Of a DNA stretch of 31,805 bases, positions 9,155 to 17,600 are shown in pieces. Numbering within the stretch: position 1 is the first letter of the stretch; every line of letters begins with the position of its first letter. This DNA is from GWE2-40-63 sp050251815. GTDB lineage: Bacteria; Bacteroidota; Bacteroidia; Bacteroidales; SZUA-534. The notes under the pieces were generated by a model, which did not search any database, had not been told where the DNA came from, and saw only the letters and a list, made by a program, of their open reading frames with translations. Position numbers and translations under genes: made by a program. The stretch is from positions 1 to 31,805 of the forward strand of contig JBFWMB010000043.1 of NCBI GenBank assembly GCA_050251815.1, written 5' to 3'.

Positions 9155-10585
9155 ATGAATTATCGCAACTTGAAACGTACTTTTTTATTAATCAGCTTTT
9201 TTCTAAGTGCTTTTGCATTGCAATCGCTGGCTCAGGGCTATCAAATAAAAGTTCACATCGACAATCTGGCCGATAGCACCATTTATTTGGGCTATTATTA
9301 CGGCGATAAACAATACGCAAAAGACACACTTATACTCGATAATAAAGGAAACGGAGCTTTTACGGGCATAGATCCCCTGGATGGGGGTATTTATTTTGTA
9401 TTACTACCCGGTAATCTGTTCTTTGAATTAGTTGTCGACAACTACCAAAAATTTAGCGTATCGACCAAATACAATGGGAATCCTGGTGACCTGGTAAAAA
9501 ATCTTTCTTCGAAAGGCAGTCCTGAAATGGATTTATACCTGGATTACCAACAGTTTATGACCCGACAAAACGAAAAAGCTATCGACATTCGCGATAGGCT
9601 GAAATCGGTTTTACCTGAAAATGAGAAACAAAAACTGAACGATAGTCTGCAAATACTGCATCAGCAGGTAAAAAACAAATGGAGCGAAATTGAAATCAAA
9701 CATCCGGAATCGCTGCTGGCTTCAATACTAAAAATTAACAAGGAAGTTGAAATTCCCGAACCACCACGCGACGAAAATGGTGTAATTATCGATTCTATGT
9801 TTCAATACAAATACTACAAAGCCCATTATTTCGACAACATAAACTTTTCTGACGAACGCCTGTTGCGTACGCAGTTTTATCATCCCAAAATCGATCGCTA
9901 TTTTGAACGCTTAATAGTTCCCGCTCCCGATACGGTAATAAAAGAAAGTAGAATGGTACTTGAGAAAGCAAAAGGCAATGACGAAGTTTTTAAATATACC
10001 CTGCAAATGCTTTTTAACAAATACAACAATTCCAACATTATGGGAATGGATAAAGCGTTTGTGTTTTTTGCCGAAAACTATTACCTGAACGGAAATGCGC
10101 CCTGGGCCGATCCCGATTGGTTAAAAAAGGTAGAAGAGCGGGTTCGTGAGATAAAACCCAACCTGATTGGAATAAAAGCCAAAGATATTAAGTTACTGGA
10201 TCCCAACGACCAGTTTTTATCGATGTATATGATAAATGCCGATTACCTGGTTTTGTTTTTTTATGAACCTACCTGTGGTCATTGCAAAAAAACCACTCCG
10301 ATAATGAAAAAACTATCTGAAAAATACTGGGAAAAAGGAGTTGAAGTTTTGGGCATTTATACGCAGTTCGATAAAGAAGAATGGACGAATTTTATTGCAT
10401 CGCAACATCTGGATAATTGGCACAACGGATGGGACCCTTACAACCAGTCGCAATTTCGTTTAAATTACGACATACGTTCCACCCCATCGATTTATCTGCT
10501 CGATAAGAATAAAAACATTCTGGGTAAACGCATCGATGTGGAAACCCTGGAAATGATGCTACAGGACGAGTTTAAAAAGAAATAG
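9155..10585 (+). CDS. Exported thioredoxin-like protein (DUF4369-type N-terminus, TlpA-like C-terminus)
   Basis: A 476-residue protein with a signal peptide (hydrophobic 9-22, likely cleaved after S-L-A at 26), so periplasmic or surface-attached. Residues about 29-115 form a beta-rich DUF4369-like domain, and about 120-340 a helical region resembling DUF5106. The C-terminal domain (about 340-470) is thioredoxin-like, with the redox pair CGHC at 374-377 and the cis-proline loop T-P-S at 443-445. Such proteins catalyse thiol-disulfide exchange in Bacteroidota envelopes; the substrate cannot be predicted. It is the only clear plus-strand gene here and stands alone, with a weak promoter upstream and a strong terminator downstream. 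Confidence 0.88.
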   Translation: MNYRNLKRTFLLISFFLSAFALQSLAQGYQIKVHIDNLADSTIYLGYYYGDKQYAKDTLILDNKGNGAFTGIDPLDGGIYFVLLPGNLFFELVVDNYQKFSVSTKYNGNPGDLVKNLSSKGSPEMDLYLDYQQFMTRQNEKAIDIRDRLKSVLPENEKQKLNDSLQILHQQVKNKWSEIEIKHPESLLASILKINKEVEIPEPPRDENGVIIDSMFQYKYYKAHYFDNINFSDERLLRTQFYHPKIDRYFERLIVPAPDTVIKESRMVLEKAKGNDEVFKYTLQMLFNKYNNSNIMGMDKAFVFFAENYYLNGNAPWADPDWLKKVEERVREIKPNLIGIKAKDIKLLDPNDQFLSMYMINADYLVLFFYEPTCGHCKKTTPIMKKLSEKYWEKGVEVLGIYTQFDKEEWTNFIASQHLDNWHNGWDPYNQSQFRLNYDIRSTPSIYLLDKNKNILGKRIDVETLEMMLQDEFKKK

Positions 10586-10607
10586 TCCGGTCAAATCGAC
10601 CGGACTA
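10583..10607. repeat. Perfect 10-bp stem overlapping the stop codon
   Basis: TAGTCCGGTC at 10583-10592, whose TAG is the stop of the thioredoxin-like gene, pairs perfectly with 10598-10607 across a 5-nt loop. No T-run follows, so it may protect the 3' end or assist the downstream terminator rather than terminate by itself. Confidence 0.6.
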
Positions 10608-10644
10608 TCAAATAACCAGAAGGAACATAGAAGAAATCCTTCGT

Positions 10645-10685
10645 GAGGCCGGAAAAAGCAGCCAAAATTTTACCGGCCTCTTTTT
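10645..10685 (+). terminator. Rho-independent terminator of the thioredoxin-like gene
   Basis: GAGGCCGG (10645-10652) and CCGGCCTC (10673-10680) form a perfect 8-bp GC-rich stem followed directly by TTTTT. A perfect 12-nt palindrome, CCGAACGTTCGG, follows at 10687-10698. A weak AAAATCT/AGATTTT stem at 10699-10719 may serve the converging minus-strand operon. Confidence 0.8.
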
Positions 10686-10725
10686 CCCGAACGTTCGGAA
10701 AATCTTAAAAACAGATTTTATCCGG

Positions 10726-10926
10726 CTAATTATCTTTAATAACTACATTAAAAATAAATAGCGTAACCACCGAAGCTGCAAAAATTACCAGCAACGACGA
10801 CATAATCTTTTTAACCACGTACTCCAGGCTAATAATATCCCAAATAGCCAGTAAGGCAATTGAAGTTACAACTACCACCAATAAAGCCAATACATACGAG
10901 GTAATTTTTTTTGCTGTAATATCCAT
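10726..10926 (-). CDS. Small two-helix membrane protein, unknown function
   Basis: A 66-residue protein with two hydrophobic helices, about 10-30 and 41-61, joined by a short charged turn, and basic residues at the N-terminus. I do not recognise a family. It begins 19 nt after the ATPase stop on the same strand, so it is probably the last gene of the importer operon, and its size would suit an accessory or regulatory membrane peptide. That role is inference only. It is short, but the clean helix pattern and ATG start make a real gene likely. Confidence 0.6.
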   Translation of the reverse strand: MDITAKKITSYVLALLVVVVTSIALLAIWDIISLEYVVKKIMSSLLVIFAASVVTLFIFNVVIKDN

Positions 10927-10945
10927 AAGTACTTGTTTTGGTTTC

Positions 10946-11956
10946 CTATAAATAATTTGTTTTTATTTCCTGCTGAAGTTCCATCAGTGTTAAAAAACGT
11001 TTTGTGTTATCCTTATTAAGGCTCCAGTAATTTTGCCCATCCTTAACGACAATAGAGACGGTAAATGTTGCTGTTTTGTTACAGTCTGTTTCAAAACCCA
11101 GGCGTTCCAATGCTAATTTAGTTAAAGAAGCTGCATAACCATCACCTTTTATATGAGCATTTTGATTTTTTTTATGCGGATAAACAAATTGCATTTTATC
11201 TGCATCAAAAGTTAAACCCGTTTCGGAATAAATACTTTTTAATGTACCATTCAGCAACATATCTTCAGGTGCACCATCGCTTAATCCTTTTTTTGTTAAA
11301 ACCCAAAATATATCGGCAAATTGCATGGCAATGTTTAAATCGTGAGTCGAAAATAAAATGGTTTTATTTTGAGTACGGGCCAATTGCCACAATAGACTTA
11401 CCATATGGTGCTTATTAGCCAAATCGAGAAAAGCTGTGGGTTCGTCGAGTATTACGATTGGAGTATCCTGGGCCAGCGCACGTGCTATCATAACGCGTTG
11501 AAACTCGCCATCACTTAAACTGTTTACCAATCGCTGATTAAATGTTTCCATGCCCACATTTTTTAATGCTTCATCAATAAACACCTGATCCTCGGAAGAA
11601 ATATGCTGATACCACTGACCATAAGGATAACGCCCTAACGCAACAACCTCAGCTACGGTTAAATTATTAAACCGAATTAATTCGGTAGAAACCAGGCTTA
11701 CTTTTTTGGCATATTCCGTTCTTGAAATGCTGTACTGTGATTCTCCTTCAACCAAAATCTGCCCGCTTAAGGCCGGATGCAACTTACACAAGGTTTTAAT
11801 CAATGTGCTTTTTCCAGCGCCATTCGGACCAATCAACGCAATGAGCGAACCCGCTGAGGCCTTAACCGAAATAGGTTCGCATAAACATACTTTTTGCTTT
11901 TTATTTGAATAGCCTATCTGTAAATTCTCAATATGTAATGAATGGTTCTTTGTCAT
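10946..11956 (-). CDS. FecE/BtuD-type ABC importer ATPase with C-terminal extension
   Basis: A 336-residue ATP-binding subunit of a type II importer for iron complexes, heme or cobalamin. Walker A GPNGAGKST is at 43-51, the L-S-D-G-E signature at 147-151, Walker B I-V-I-L-D-E-P at 167-173 and the switch His at 205. The usual Q-loop Gln after the V-S-L-V strand is replaced by S-T-E, a substitution I believe is common in Bacteroidota members. FecE proteins are about 255-275 residues; this one has roughly 75 extra residues after about 260 with mixed alpha/beta character and no domain I recognise. The gene starts 6 nt after the permease stop. The substrate cannot be fixed, because no cobalamin riboswitch or biosynthetic gene lies nearby. 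Confidence 0.93.
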   Translation of the reverse strand: MTKNHSLHIENLQIGYSNKKQKVCLCEPISVKASAGSLIALIGPNGAGKSTLIKTLCKLHPALSGQILVEGESQYSISRTEYAKKVSLVSTELIRFNNLTVAEVVALGRYPYGQWYQHISSEDQVFIDEALKNVGMETFNQRLVNSLSDGEFQRVMIARALAQDTPIVILDEPTAFLDLANKHHMVSLLWQLARTQNKTILFSTHDLNIAMQFADIFWVLTKKGLSDGAPEDMLLNGTLKSIYSETGLTFDADKMQFVYPHKKNQNAHIKGDGYAASLTKLALERLGFETDCNKTATFTVSIVVKDGQNYWSLNKDNTKRFLTLMELQQEIKTNYL

Positions 11957-11962
11957 GAATTC

Positions 11963-12991
11963 TTAAATAAGCGACGACAGTTTTTTATTTCGGAATACAA
12001 TCCAAATAATAATAGGAATTCCCAAAAGGGCCGTAATGGAGTTTATTGGCAAAACCGAGCTATTACCGGGCAACTGTGAAACAATATCGCTTATTAGCAA
12101 GATACTGACTCCCAAAAACACCGAGGCCGGAACCAATACAAAATGATTGGCTGTTTTGAATAAAAGCCGGGCAATATGGGGAATAGCAATTCCAATAAAA
12201 CCAATAGGACCGCAGAAAGCCGTTACCGTTCCTGCCAACAAACTGGTACTTGCAAAAACCATTATCCGGGTTAGCGTAATATTTAGTCCCATGGTTCGGG
12301 CATAATCTTCTCCCAAAAGGAGTACATTCAGTTGCTTGGGTAGTAAAAAGGCAATTAACAATCCGGCTAGAATACCGGGTACAAAAACCCAAAGCTGGTT
12401 ACTTGTAATTCCTCCCAAACTGCCCATCGTCCATATAACAAATGCTTTTACCGATGCATCGGCACCAAAATACTGCATAATACTTACCAGGGCTGAAGCT
12501 GCGCTTCCGAACATAATACCAAAAATAAGTATGGTCATGATATCGCGTACCCGATAACTAATGGCCATGATAAGCACCAATACTGCTGAAGCTCCAATCC
12601 AGGCAGCAAAAGCCATAGCCCACTGGCCAAGTATAAAATGAAAACCCAAGCCCAGGAGTGAAGGAAATCCGAGAACCACAAGGGCTACTCCCAAACTTGC
12701 ACCCGAGCTTATTCCTAGAATATATGGCCCTGCTAACGGATTCCTGAAAAGGGTTTGCATCTGCAGGCCACTTACAGCCAATGCTGCGCCTGCCAATGTG
12801 GCTACAATAGCCTTGGGTAAGCGAAAATCAAAAATAGTGCGGTACCAAGGCAACGTTTCGTCTCTTGTATATAAAGTTTGGAAAAAATCACCCAACGGAA
12901 CCTTTACCGAACCTATCATTAAATCGGTAAAAAATAGAAGGATTCCTAAGAACCCCAAAAGAACCAACACTATGATCTGTTTCCGGGTCAA
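11963..12991 (-). CDS. FecCD/BtuC-family ABC importer permease
   Basis: A 342-residue polytopic membrane protein with about ten helices, the standard FecCD length. The family signature is present at about 68-98 (G-A-A-L-A-V-S-G-L-Q, then R-N-P-L-A-G-P, then S-S-G-A), as is the G-P-I-G-F-I-G-I-A-I-P-H loop that contacts the ATPase. There is no usable ATG. The frame opens right after the GNAT stop codon (same frame, TAA at 12995-12997), and the best start is TTG at 12991, or GTG at residue 8. The first ATG (residue 25) would remove the first helix. It lies 3 nt from the GNAT gene and 6 nt from the ATPase, so it is clearly operonic. Confidence 0.92.
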   Translation of the reverse strand: MTRKQIIVLVLLGFLGILLFFTDLMIGSVKVPLGDFFQTLYTRDETLPWYRTIFDFRLPKAIVATLAGAALAVSGLQMQTLFRNPLAGPYILGISSGASLGVALVVLGFPSLLGLGFHFILGQWAMAFAAWIGASAVLVLIMAISYRVRDIMTILIFGIMFGSAASALVSIMQYFGADASVKAFVIWTMGSLGGITSNQLWVFVPGILAGLLIAFLLPKQLNVLLLGEDYARTMGLNITLTRIMVFASTSLLAGTVTAFCGPIGFIGIAIPHIARLLFKTANHFVLVPASVFLGVSILLISDIVSQLPGNSSVLPINSITALLGIPIIIWIVFRNKKLSSLI

Positions 12992-12994
12992 AAC

Positions 12995-13510
12995 TTAAAA
13001 ATTGTAAGTGAAAATATGTTCATCGAGTACCTGACCTGCCTTAACAATGGCATTTTTTAATACCGCTTCCTGCTTAAATCCACATTTAATAAGTACCTGC
13101 ATACTTGCTTTATTATTTGAAAAAACCGATGCGGCCAGACGATTGGGCTCAAAATGCTTTAATACATAAGGAATAAACCACAAAAGCGCCTGAGTAGCAA
13201 TTCCCCTGCCCCAATATTCCTCACTTAACCAATAGCCTATATTCAGGTTTTTTTTATACACATCGTGACCGGGAATTAAGCCCATGTTTCCTACTGGTTC
13301 GCCATCGTAAACCAGCGCAAAATTGACCGGTTTTTCCCTGTCTTTCTGCAATTCAACCCACGACAAAGCATCATCGTACGTGTACGGATGCGGGAATAAA
13401 TCCATAACATATTTCCAAATATTATAATTATTGGCATGATGCGCTAAAAAGGGTTCATCGCCTGGTTGCCAAGTCCGTATTACGAGTAGTTTTTCCTGAT
13501 AATATATCAT
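12995..13510 (-). CDS. GNAT family N-acetyltransferase (RimJ/RimL-like)
   Basis: A 171-residue acetyltransferase of the Acetyltransf_3 branch, which transfers acetyl from acetyl-CoA to an amine. The GYWLSEEYWGRGIATQAL stretch (about residues 92-109) carries the acetyl-CoA pyrophosphate loop, and A-S-V-F-S-N-N-x-A-S followed by C-G-F marks the C-terminal part of the fold. The start is the ATG at 13508-13510, which overlaps the stop of the binding-protein gene as ATGA; a longer in-frame reading to 13618 lies inside that gene and is rejected. Its position between binding protein and permease is unusual for an importer operon. The substrate is unknown; protein N-termini or a small amine are typical of the family. 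Confidence 0.88.
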   Translation of the reverse strand: MIYYQEKLLVIRTWQPGDEPFLAHHANNYNIWKYVMDLFPHPYTYDDALSWVELQKDREKPVNFALVYDGEPVGNMGLIPGHDVYKKNLNIGYWLSEEYWGRGIATQALLWFIPYVLKHFEPNRLAASVFSNNKASMQVLIKCGFKQEAVLKNAIVKAGQVLDEHIFTYNF

Positions 13511-14658
13511 GGCAGGTGTTGATAATAGGTAAATACAGTATCCTGTAAAACTTCGGGATGAAAAATCCGGATTAAATCTTTTAATATCAGGTGGGGATGC
13601 ATCACCCCGCTTTCCCAAAAATCGTTACCCATGGATTCAGTCATCAGCTTATTGTTATTGTAAACTTTTCCAAGTTTTACCGGCCGAAGATTTGCCATGC
13701 GGGGATCGGCCTTTATAATATCATCGACTGATTGAGCCAAACCGGTATGAATCCAGATATCGGCTTCCTGTCCACGATGAAAAACATGCTCTATGGAAAG
13801 TGCCAGGCTCTCGCGCGATGTATCTTCGCTCCATAAATAGTCTCCTCCTGCATCGTGTATAAAACGAGCCATAAATGAATTTCCGCCCGGAACATACCAA
13901 ATATCTTTAAACGGTAAACTACTTAAAATTTTTGGCCGTTCTGAAGTATTTATAACCAGGCTTTTAAAATTGTTATAAGAGTTTTCCAAACTATCAAACA
14001 GAGAATCGGCCAGGGAACTTTTGTTGTAAAAGCGGGCAAAAAATTTAATCCATTCAGCTTTAGCCAATGGCGATGTTTCCAGGTATTCAGCCACCATAAC
14101 AACAGGTATTCCCCACTCCGAAAATTTTTGATACATCCCCTGGGCTTCGGCACCCACACTGTACGCAAAAATTACATCGGGATTTAAATTCAGTATGGTT
14201 TCGTAATTTAAAGCCGGTTCGTTTCCTACATCGTGGGTAGTGCCTTCTGTAATCTGTTTTCGAATCATTGTATTCGAAATCAAATTTGGGTTGGTAATTC
14301 CTACCACACTTTGGTGTTCGTTTAGCGCATCAATAAAAGCCAGATGCGTGGTTGACAAACAAACTACCCGCTTAACAGGTGTTTGAATTTGCAGGGTTTG
14401 CCTGTCCGGATTATCGGATAAAAGATAGCTAAAAGAAACCTGACTGGCATGCTGCCAGGGGTTAATTACCTTGACCAGTTGTTCCGATTCAACATGTTTA
14501 AGTATAAAACCCTGAGCATACTTTAACGAATCGACCCGGTATGCTGGCTCTTTACTCGTTTTTGAGGATTGGGTATTTTGACAGGCTGCAAATAATAATA
14601 CCGGCAAAAAGCTGCAAACAATAAAAAGGCGAAAAACAGTAAACGATCTTAAAAACAT
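13507..14658 (-). CDS. ABC importer substrate-binding lipoprotein (BtuF/FecB-like)
   Basis: A 383-residue lipoprotein with lipobox L-F-A-A-C (Cys26), followed by a class III periplasmic-binding domain (Peripla_BP_2, about 96-370). Supporting motifs are K-R-V-V-C-L-S-T-T-H near 96-105, the L-N-P-D-V-I-F strand at 158-164 and the C-terminal W-E-S-G-V-M-H-P-H-L-I-L-K-D-L segment typical of Bacteroidota iron, heme or cobalamin binding proteins. It captures ligand in the periplasm for the permease and ATPase encoded downstream. Its ATG shares a base with the stop of the giant TPR gene (TAATG), and its own stop overlaps the GNAT start (ATGA), so translation is probably coupled across all three genes. 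No TonB receptor gene is visible. Confidence 0.9.
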   Translation of the reverse strand: MFLRSFTVFRLFIVCSFLPVLLFAACQNTQSSKTSKEPAYRVDSLKYAQGFILKHVESEQLVKVINPWQHASQVSFSYLLSDNPDRQTLQIQTPVKRVVCLSTTHLAFIDALNEHQSVVGITNPNLISNTMIRKQITEGTTHDVGNEPALNYETILNLNPDVIFAYSVGAEAQGMYQKFSEWGIPVVMVAEYLETSPLAKAEWIKFFARFYNKSSLADSLFDSLENSYNNFKSLVINTSERPKILSSLPFKDIWYVPGGNSFMARFIHDAGGDYLWSEDTSRESLALSIEHVFHRGQEADIWIHTGLAQSVDDIIKADPRMANLRPVKLGKVYNNNKLMTESMGNDFWESGVMHPHLILKDLIRIFHPEVLQDTVFTYYQHLP

Positions 14659-17600
14659 TATTCTTTGGTTTCAGAATTAAACACCGAACCTGAAATATTT
14701 TGTCCGTTCCTGAAATAAAAGGTGCCGTATGAGTAAACAACTTTTATATACTCTTTGGCAATTCCGTCGTGGTTAACAATTACCCGGGTAATTTTTTTAT
14801 TGGGTTTATCGTAATTTTCCACCGTTACCCCCTCAGGATATTGTTTTGAAAGTTCGCTCAGGAAGCGTTGATCGCGCGATTCACCACTGTAATCAAAGTC
14901 TTTTCCTTTAAACGTACTTTTGGCTGCCGCCAATTCGGCCTGCTTCCGCTTTTCTTCGTCGGCAATAGCCTGAGCCTGAAGCTCCTGAATTTTACGTTCG
15001 CAAGCCAGAATCTGATTTTTGGGATACGATTCGGCAGGTTTTATATTCTGTGCTCCTTTATATAGAGCTAAAGCTGAACTATAATCTTCAATTTTATAAG
15101 CTTTATCGGCCCGGTTCAGGTAATTAGCATATTCGGCATCGGTTTTATTTTGTCGTTCAGCAGCCAAGCGTTCCTCGTCGATTAGGTTTTGCAGTTCAAC
15201 CAGTTTCGATTGTGGCAGCGGATCCTGTGGTTTAAGGCTCAGTGCTTTAGTATATTGCTGCTTTGCCTGTTCATAGTTTCGCTGTTCCTTAAACTGATCG
15301 CCCTGTAAAATAGCCTGATTGAATTCCCGATCCAATTGTGCTGAGGCATTTTGAATCAATTGATTGATTCGGGCAATCTGCTGCTCGGGATAAGTTTCAT
15401 CGGATTTAAGCTTTTTAGCTGCATTGTACGACGAAATGGCCTGATCGTAACGTTGCGCATCGAAAAATAAGTCGGCCTCTTCAATTTTTGCGTTATAAGC
15501 CTTTAACTGAGCCTGGGCTGCGGCATCGCGTTTGGCCGCATCAGCCAGTAACTGATTGATTCGTGCCAGCTGACTTTTGGGATATTCCTGCCCGGGCATC
15601 AGATTTGAAGCTTGCTGGTAACCATTTTTAGCTTCGGTATACTTATTCTGGTTGAAGAATAAATCGGCCTGAGTTATCCATTGCTGATACTGTTGTTGCT
15701 TTTGCGCTTCGTTGGCTAACAAACCCTGCAGTTCGCCAATTTTTTGCTTTGGCAGGGCTTCGTCAGGCTTTAATTGTGCAGCCTGTTGATACGATTCGAG
15801 CGCCCCTTTGTAGTTTTTTTGATTATAGCGTGCCACCCCTTCGTTTATTCGAGCATCATAAGCCTGCTGATTTGCCTGCTGAGCCGCCATTAACATGTCA
15901 ATTTCTTCGAGCCGCTGTTTGGGATATGCTTCGTTTGGTTTTAAAGCGGAAGCCTGGGTATAAAAGTTTTTCGCCTCCTGCAATTGTTGCTGACTAAAAT
16001 GATTATCGGCTGAAGCCAGGTAGTTTTTGTATTGTGCATCGAGACGCGCCCGGGCTTCTTTACCGGCCAATTGTTCAGCCATCAGTTTATCAATTTCACC
16101 GATGCGCTGCATTGGATAAGCTTCGTTGGCTTTAAGCGATAAAGCCGATTGATAGTTCGAGCGGGCAGTTTCAAGCTGGTTCGATGAAAAAGCGGCATCG
16201 GCCAGTTTAATGTAATTATCGTAAGCCACTTGATTTTTGCGTTGATTCTCGAGTAAGGTTTGAATCTCATTTATTTTTTGTTTGGGATAGGCTTCATCGG
16301 GTTTTAACTGCGCTGCCTGATTGTATGCTGTTAAAGCTTCGCCATACGAATTCTGTGCTAATTTGGCATCAGCCATAAAAATTGCATCGTTATAGCGTTT
16401 GTTCCGCTCGGCCAGTAAAGCCAGCGCATTGTCGATTTCGGTAATTCGTTGTTTGGGATAAATTTTATCGGGAATTACAAGCAATGCCTGTTGATACAGC
16501 CCCTTTGCCTGCTCCCATTGTTGAGACTGGAACTGCGCATCGGCCTGAGTAATTAATGCGTTGTAATCAGCTTCCGATTTTTGTTGAGCTGCACGTTGTT
16601 CGGCGGCACTCTTTAAGGCCAATAATTTATTATTTATTTCGGCTATTCGGGTTTGCGGATATTGTTCAGCCGGTAGAATGGCCTGGGCTTCCTGATAGTC
16701 GCTTTTGGCCAGTTCCCAGTTCTCGCTGTTAAAGTTGTTATCGGCCCGTGCAATGGCTACATCATAAGCTCGTTTTTTATTTGCCATTAAAGCTAATTGT
16801 TGTTCAATTTCGTTCAGCTTTTGCTGCGGATACGCTTCTTCTTTTTTCAGGTTTAGTGCTTGCTGATAATTATTTTTAGCCTCGCTGTAGGCTTTTCGGT
16901 TAAAAGCAGCATCGGCGGCAGCCAGCGCTTTTTTATATGCCTCGTCGAGCTCCTGCTTACGCGTTTGTGCCAATTGCAAGAGCAGGGCATCAATCTCTTT
17001 TATTCGTCGGGCTGGATAGGCCTCGGCAGGTTTCATGCTTAAAGCCAACTGGTAGTTACTTTTTGCCGATTCGTACTGCTGGGCGGTAAACGATGCATCG
17101 GCCACCGCAATAAACTGCTGGTATTTTTCTTCGTTCGATTTTTGAGCGGCCAGTAAGTTTTCAATCTCGGTTAAGCGTATTCGGGGGTAGGTTTCGGCCG
17201 GCTTTAACTGATTGGCTTTCAGGTAATGGTTGCGGGCGGTGGTATAATCCTTTGCATCGAAGCGCGAATCGGCAAGCATAATGGCCTGGTTGTATTCTCT
17301 TTCGAGCTGTTCGCGGGAGTTCTTATCATTTTCGAGTTGGGCCAAAATGGCCGATATTTCAGCTATCCGATCTTTAGGATAGGTTTCGTTGGGTTTAAGA
17401 CCCGAAGCTTCTTTATACCTGTCGAGTGAAGGCTGGTATTGCTGGCTTTCAAACAAACGATCGGCAGCAGCCAGGGTTTGCACGTAAAGTTTATCACCCC
17501 CATCGTCTTCTTCCTGATTAAGCAGGGTTTCGATGAGTGCCAGTTGATCGTTTGGATACTTCTCGTTTTTGTATTTAATGGCCCTTAGGTAATATTTTTG

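Noticed and set aside
12063..12392. 109-residue minus-strand gene
   Set aside because: An out-of-frame shadow of the permease, whose family signature is clear in the other frame.
13511..13618. Longer N-terminus for the GNAT protein
   Set aside because: It lies within the binding-protein gene; the ATGA overlap gives a natural start at 13510.
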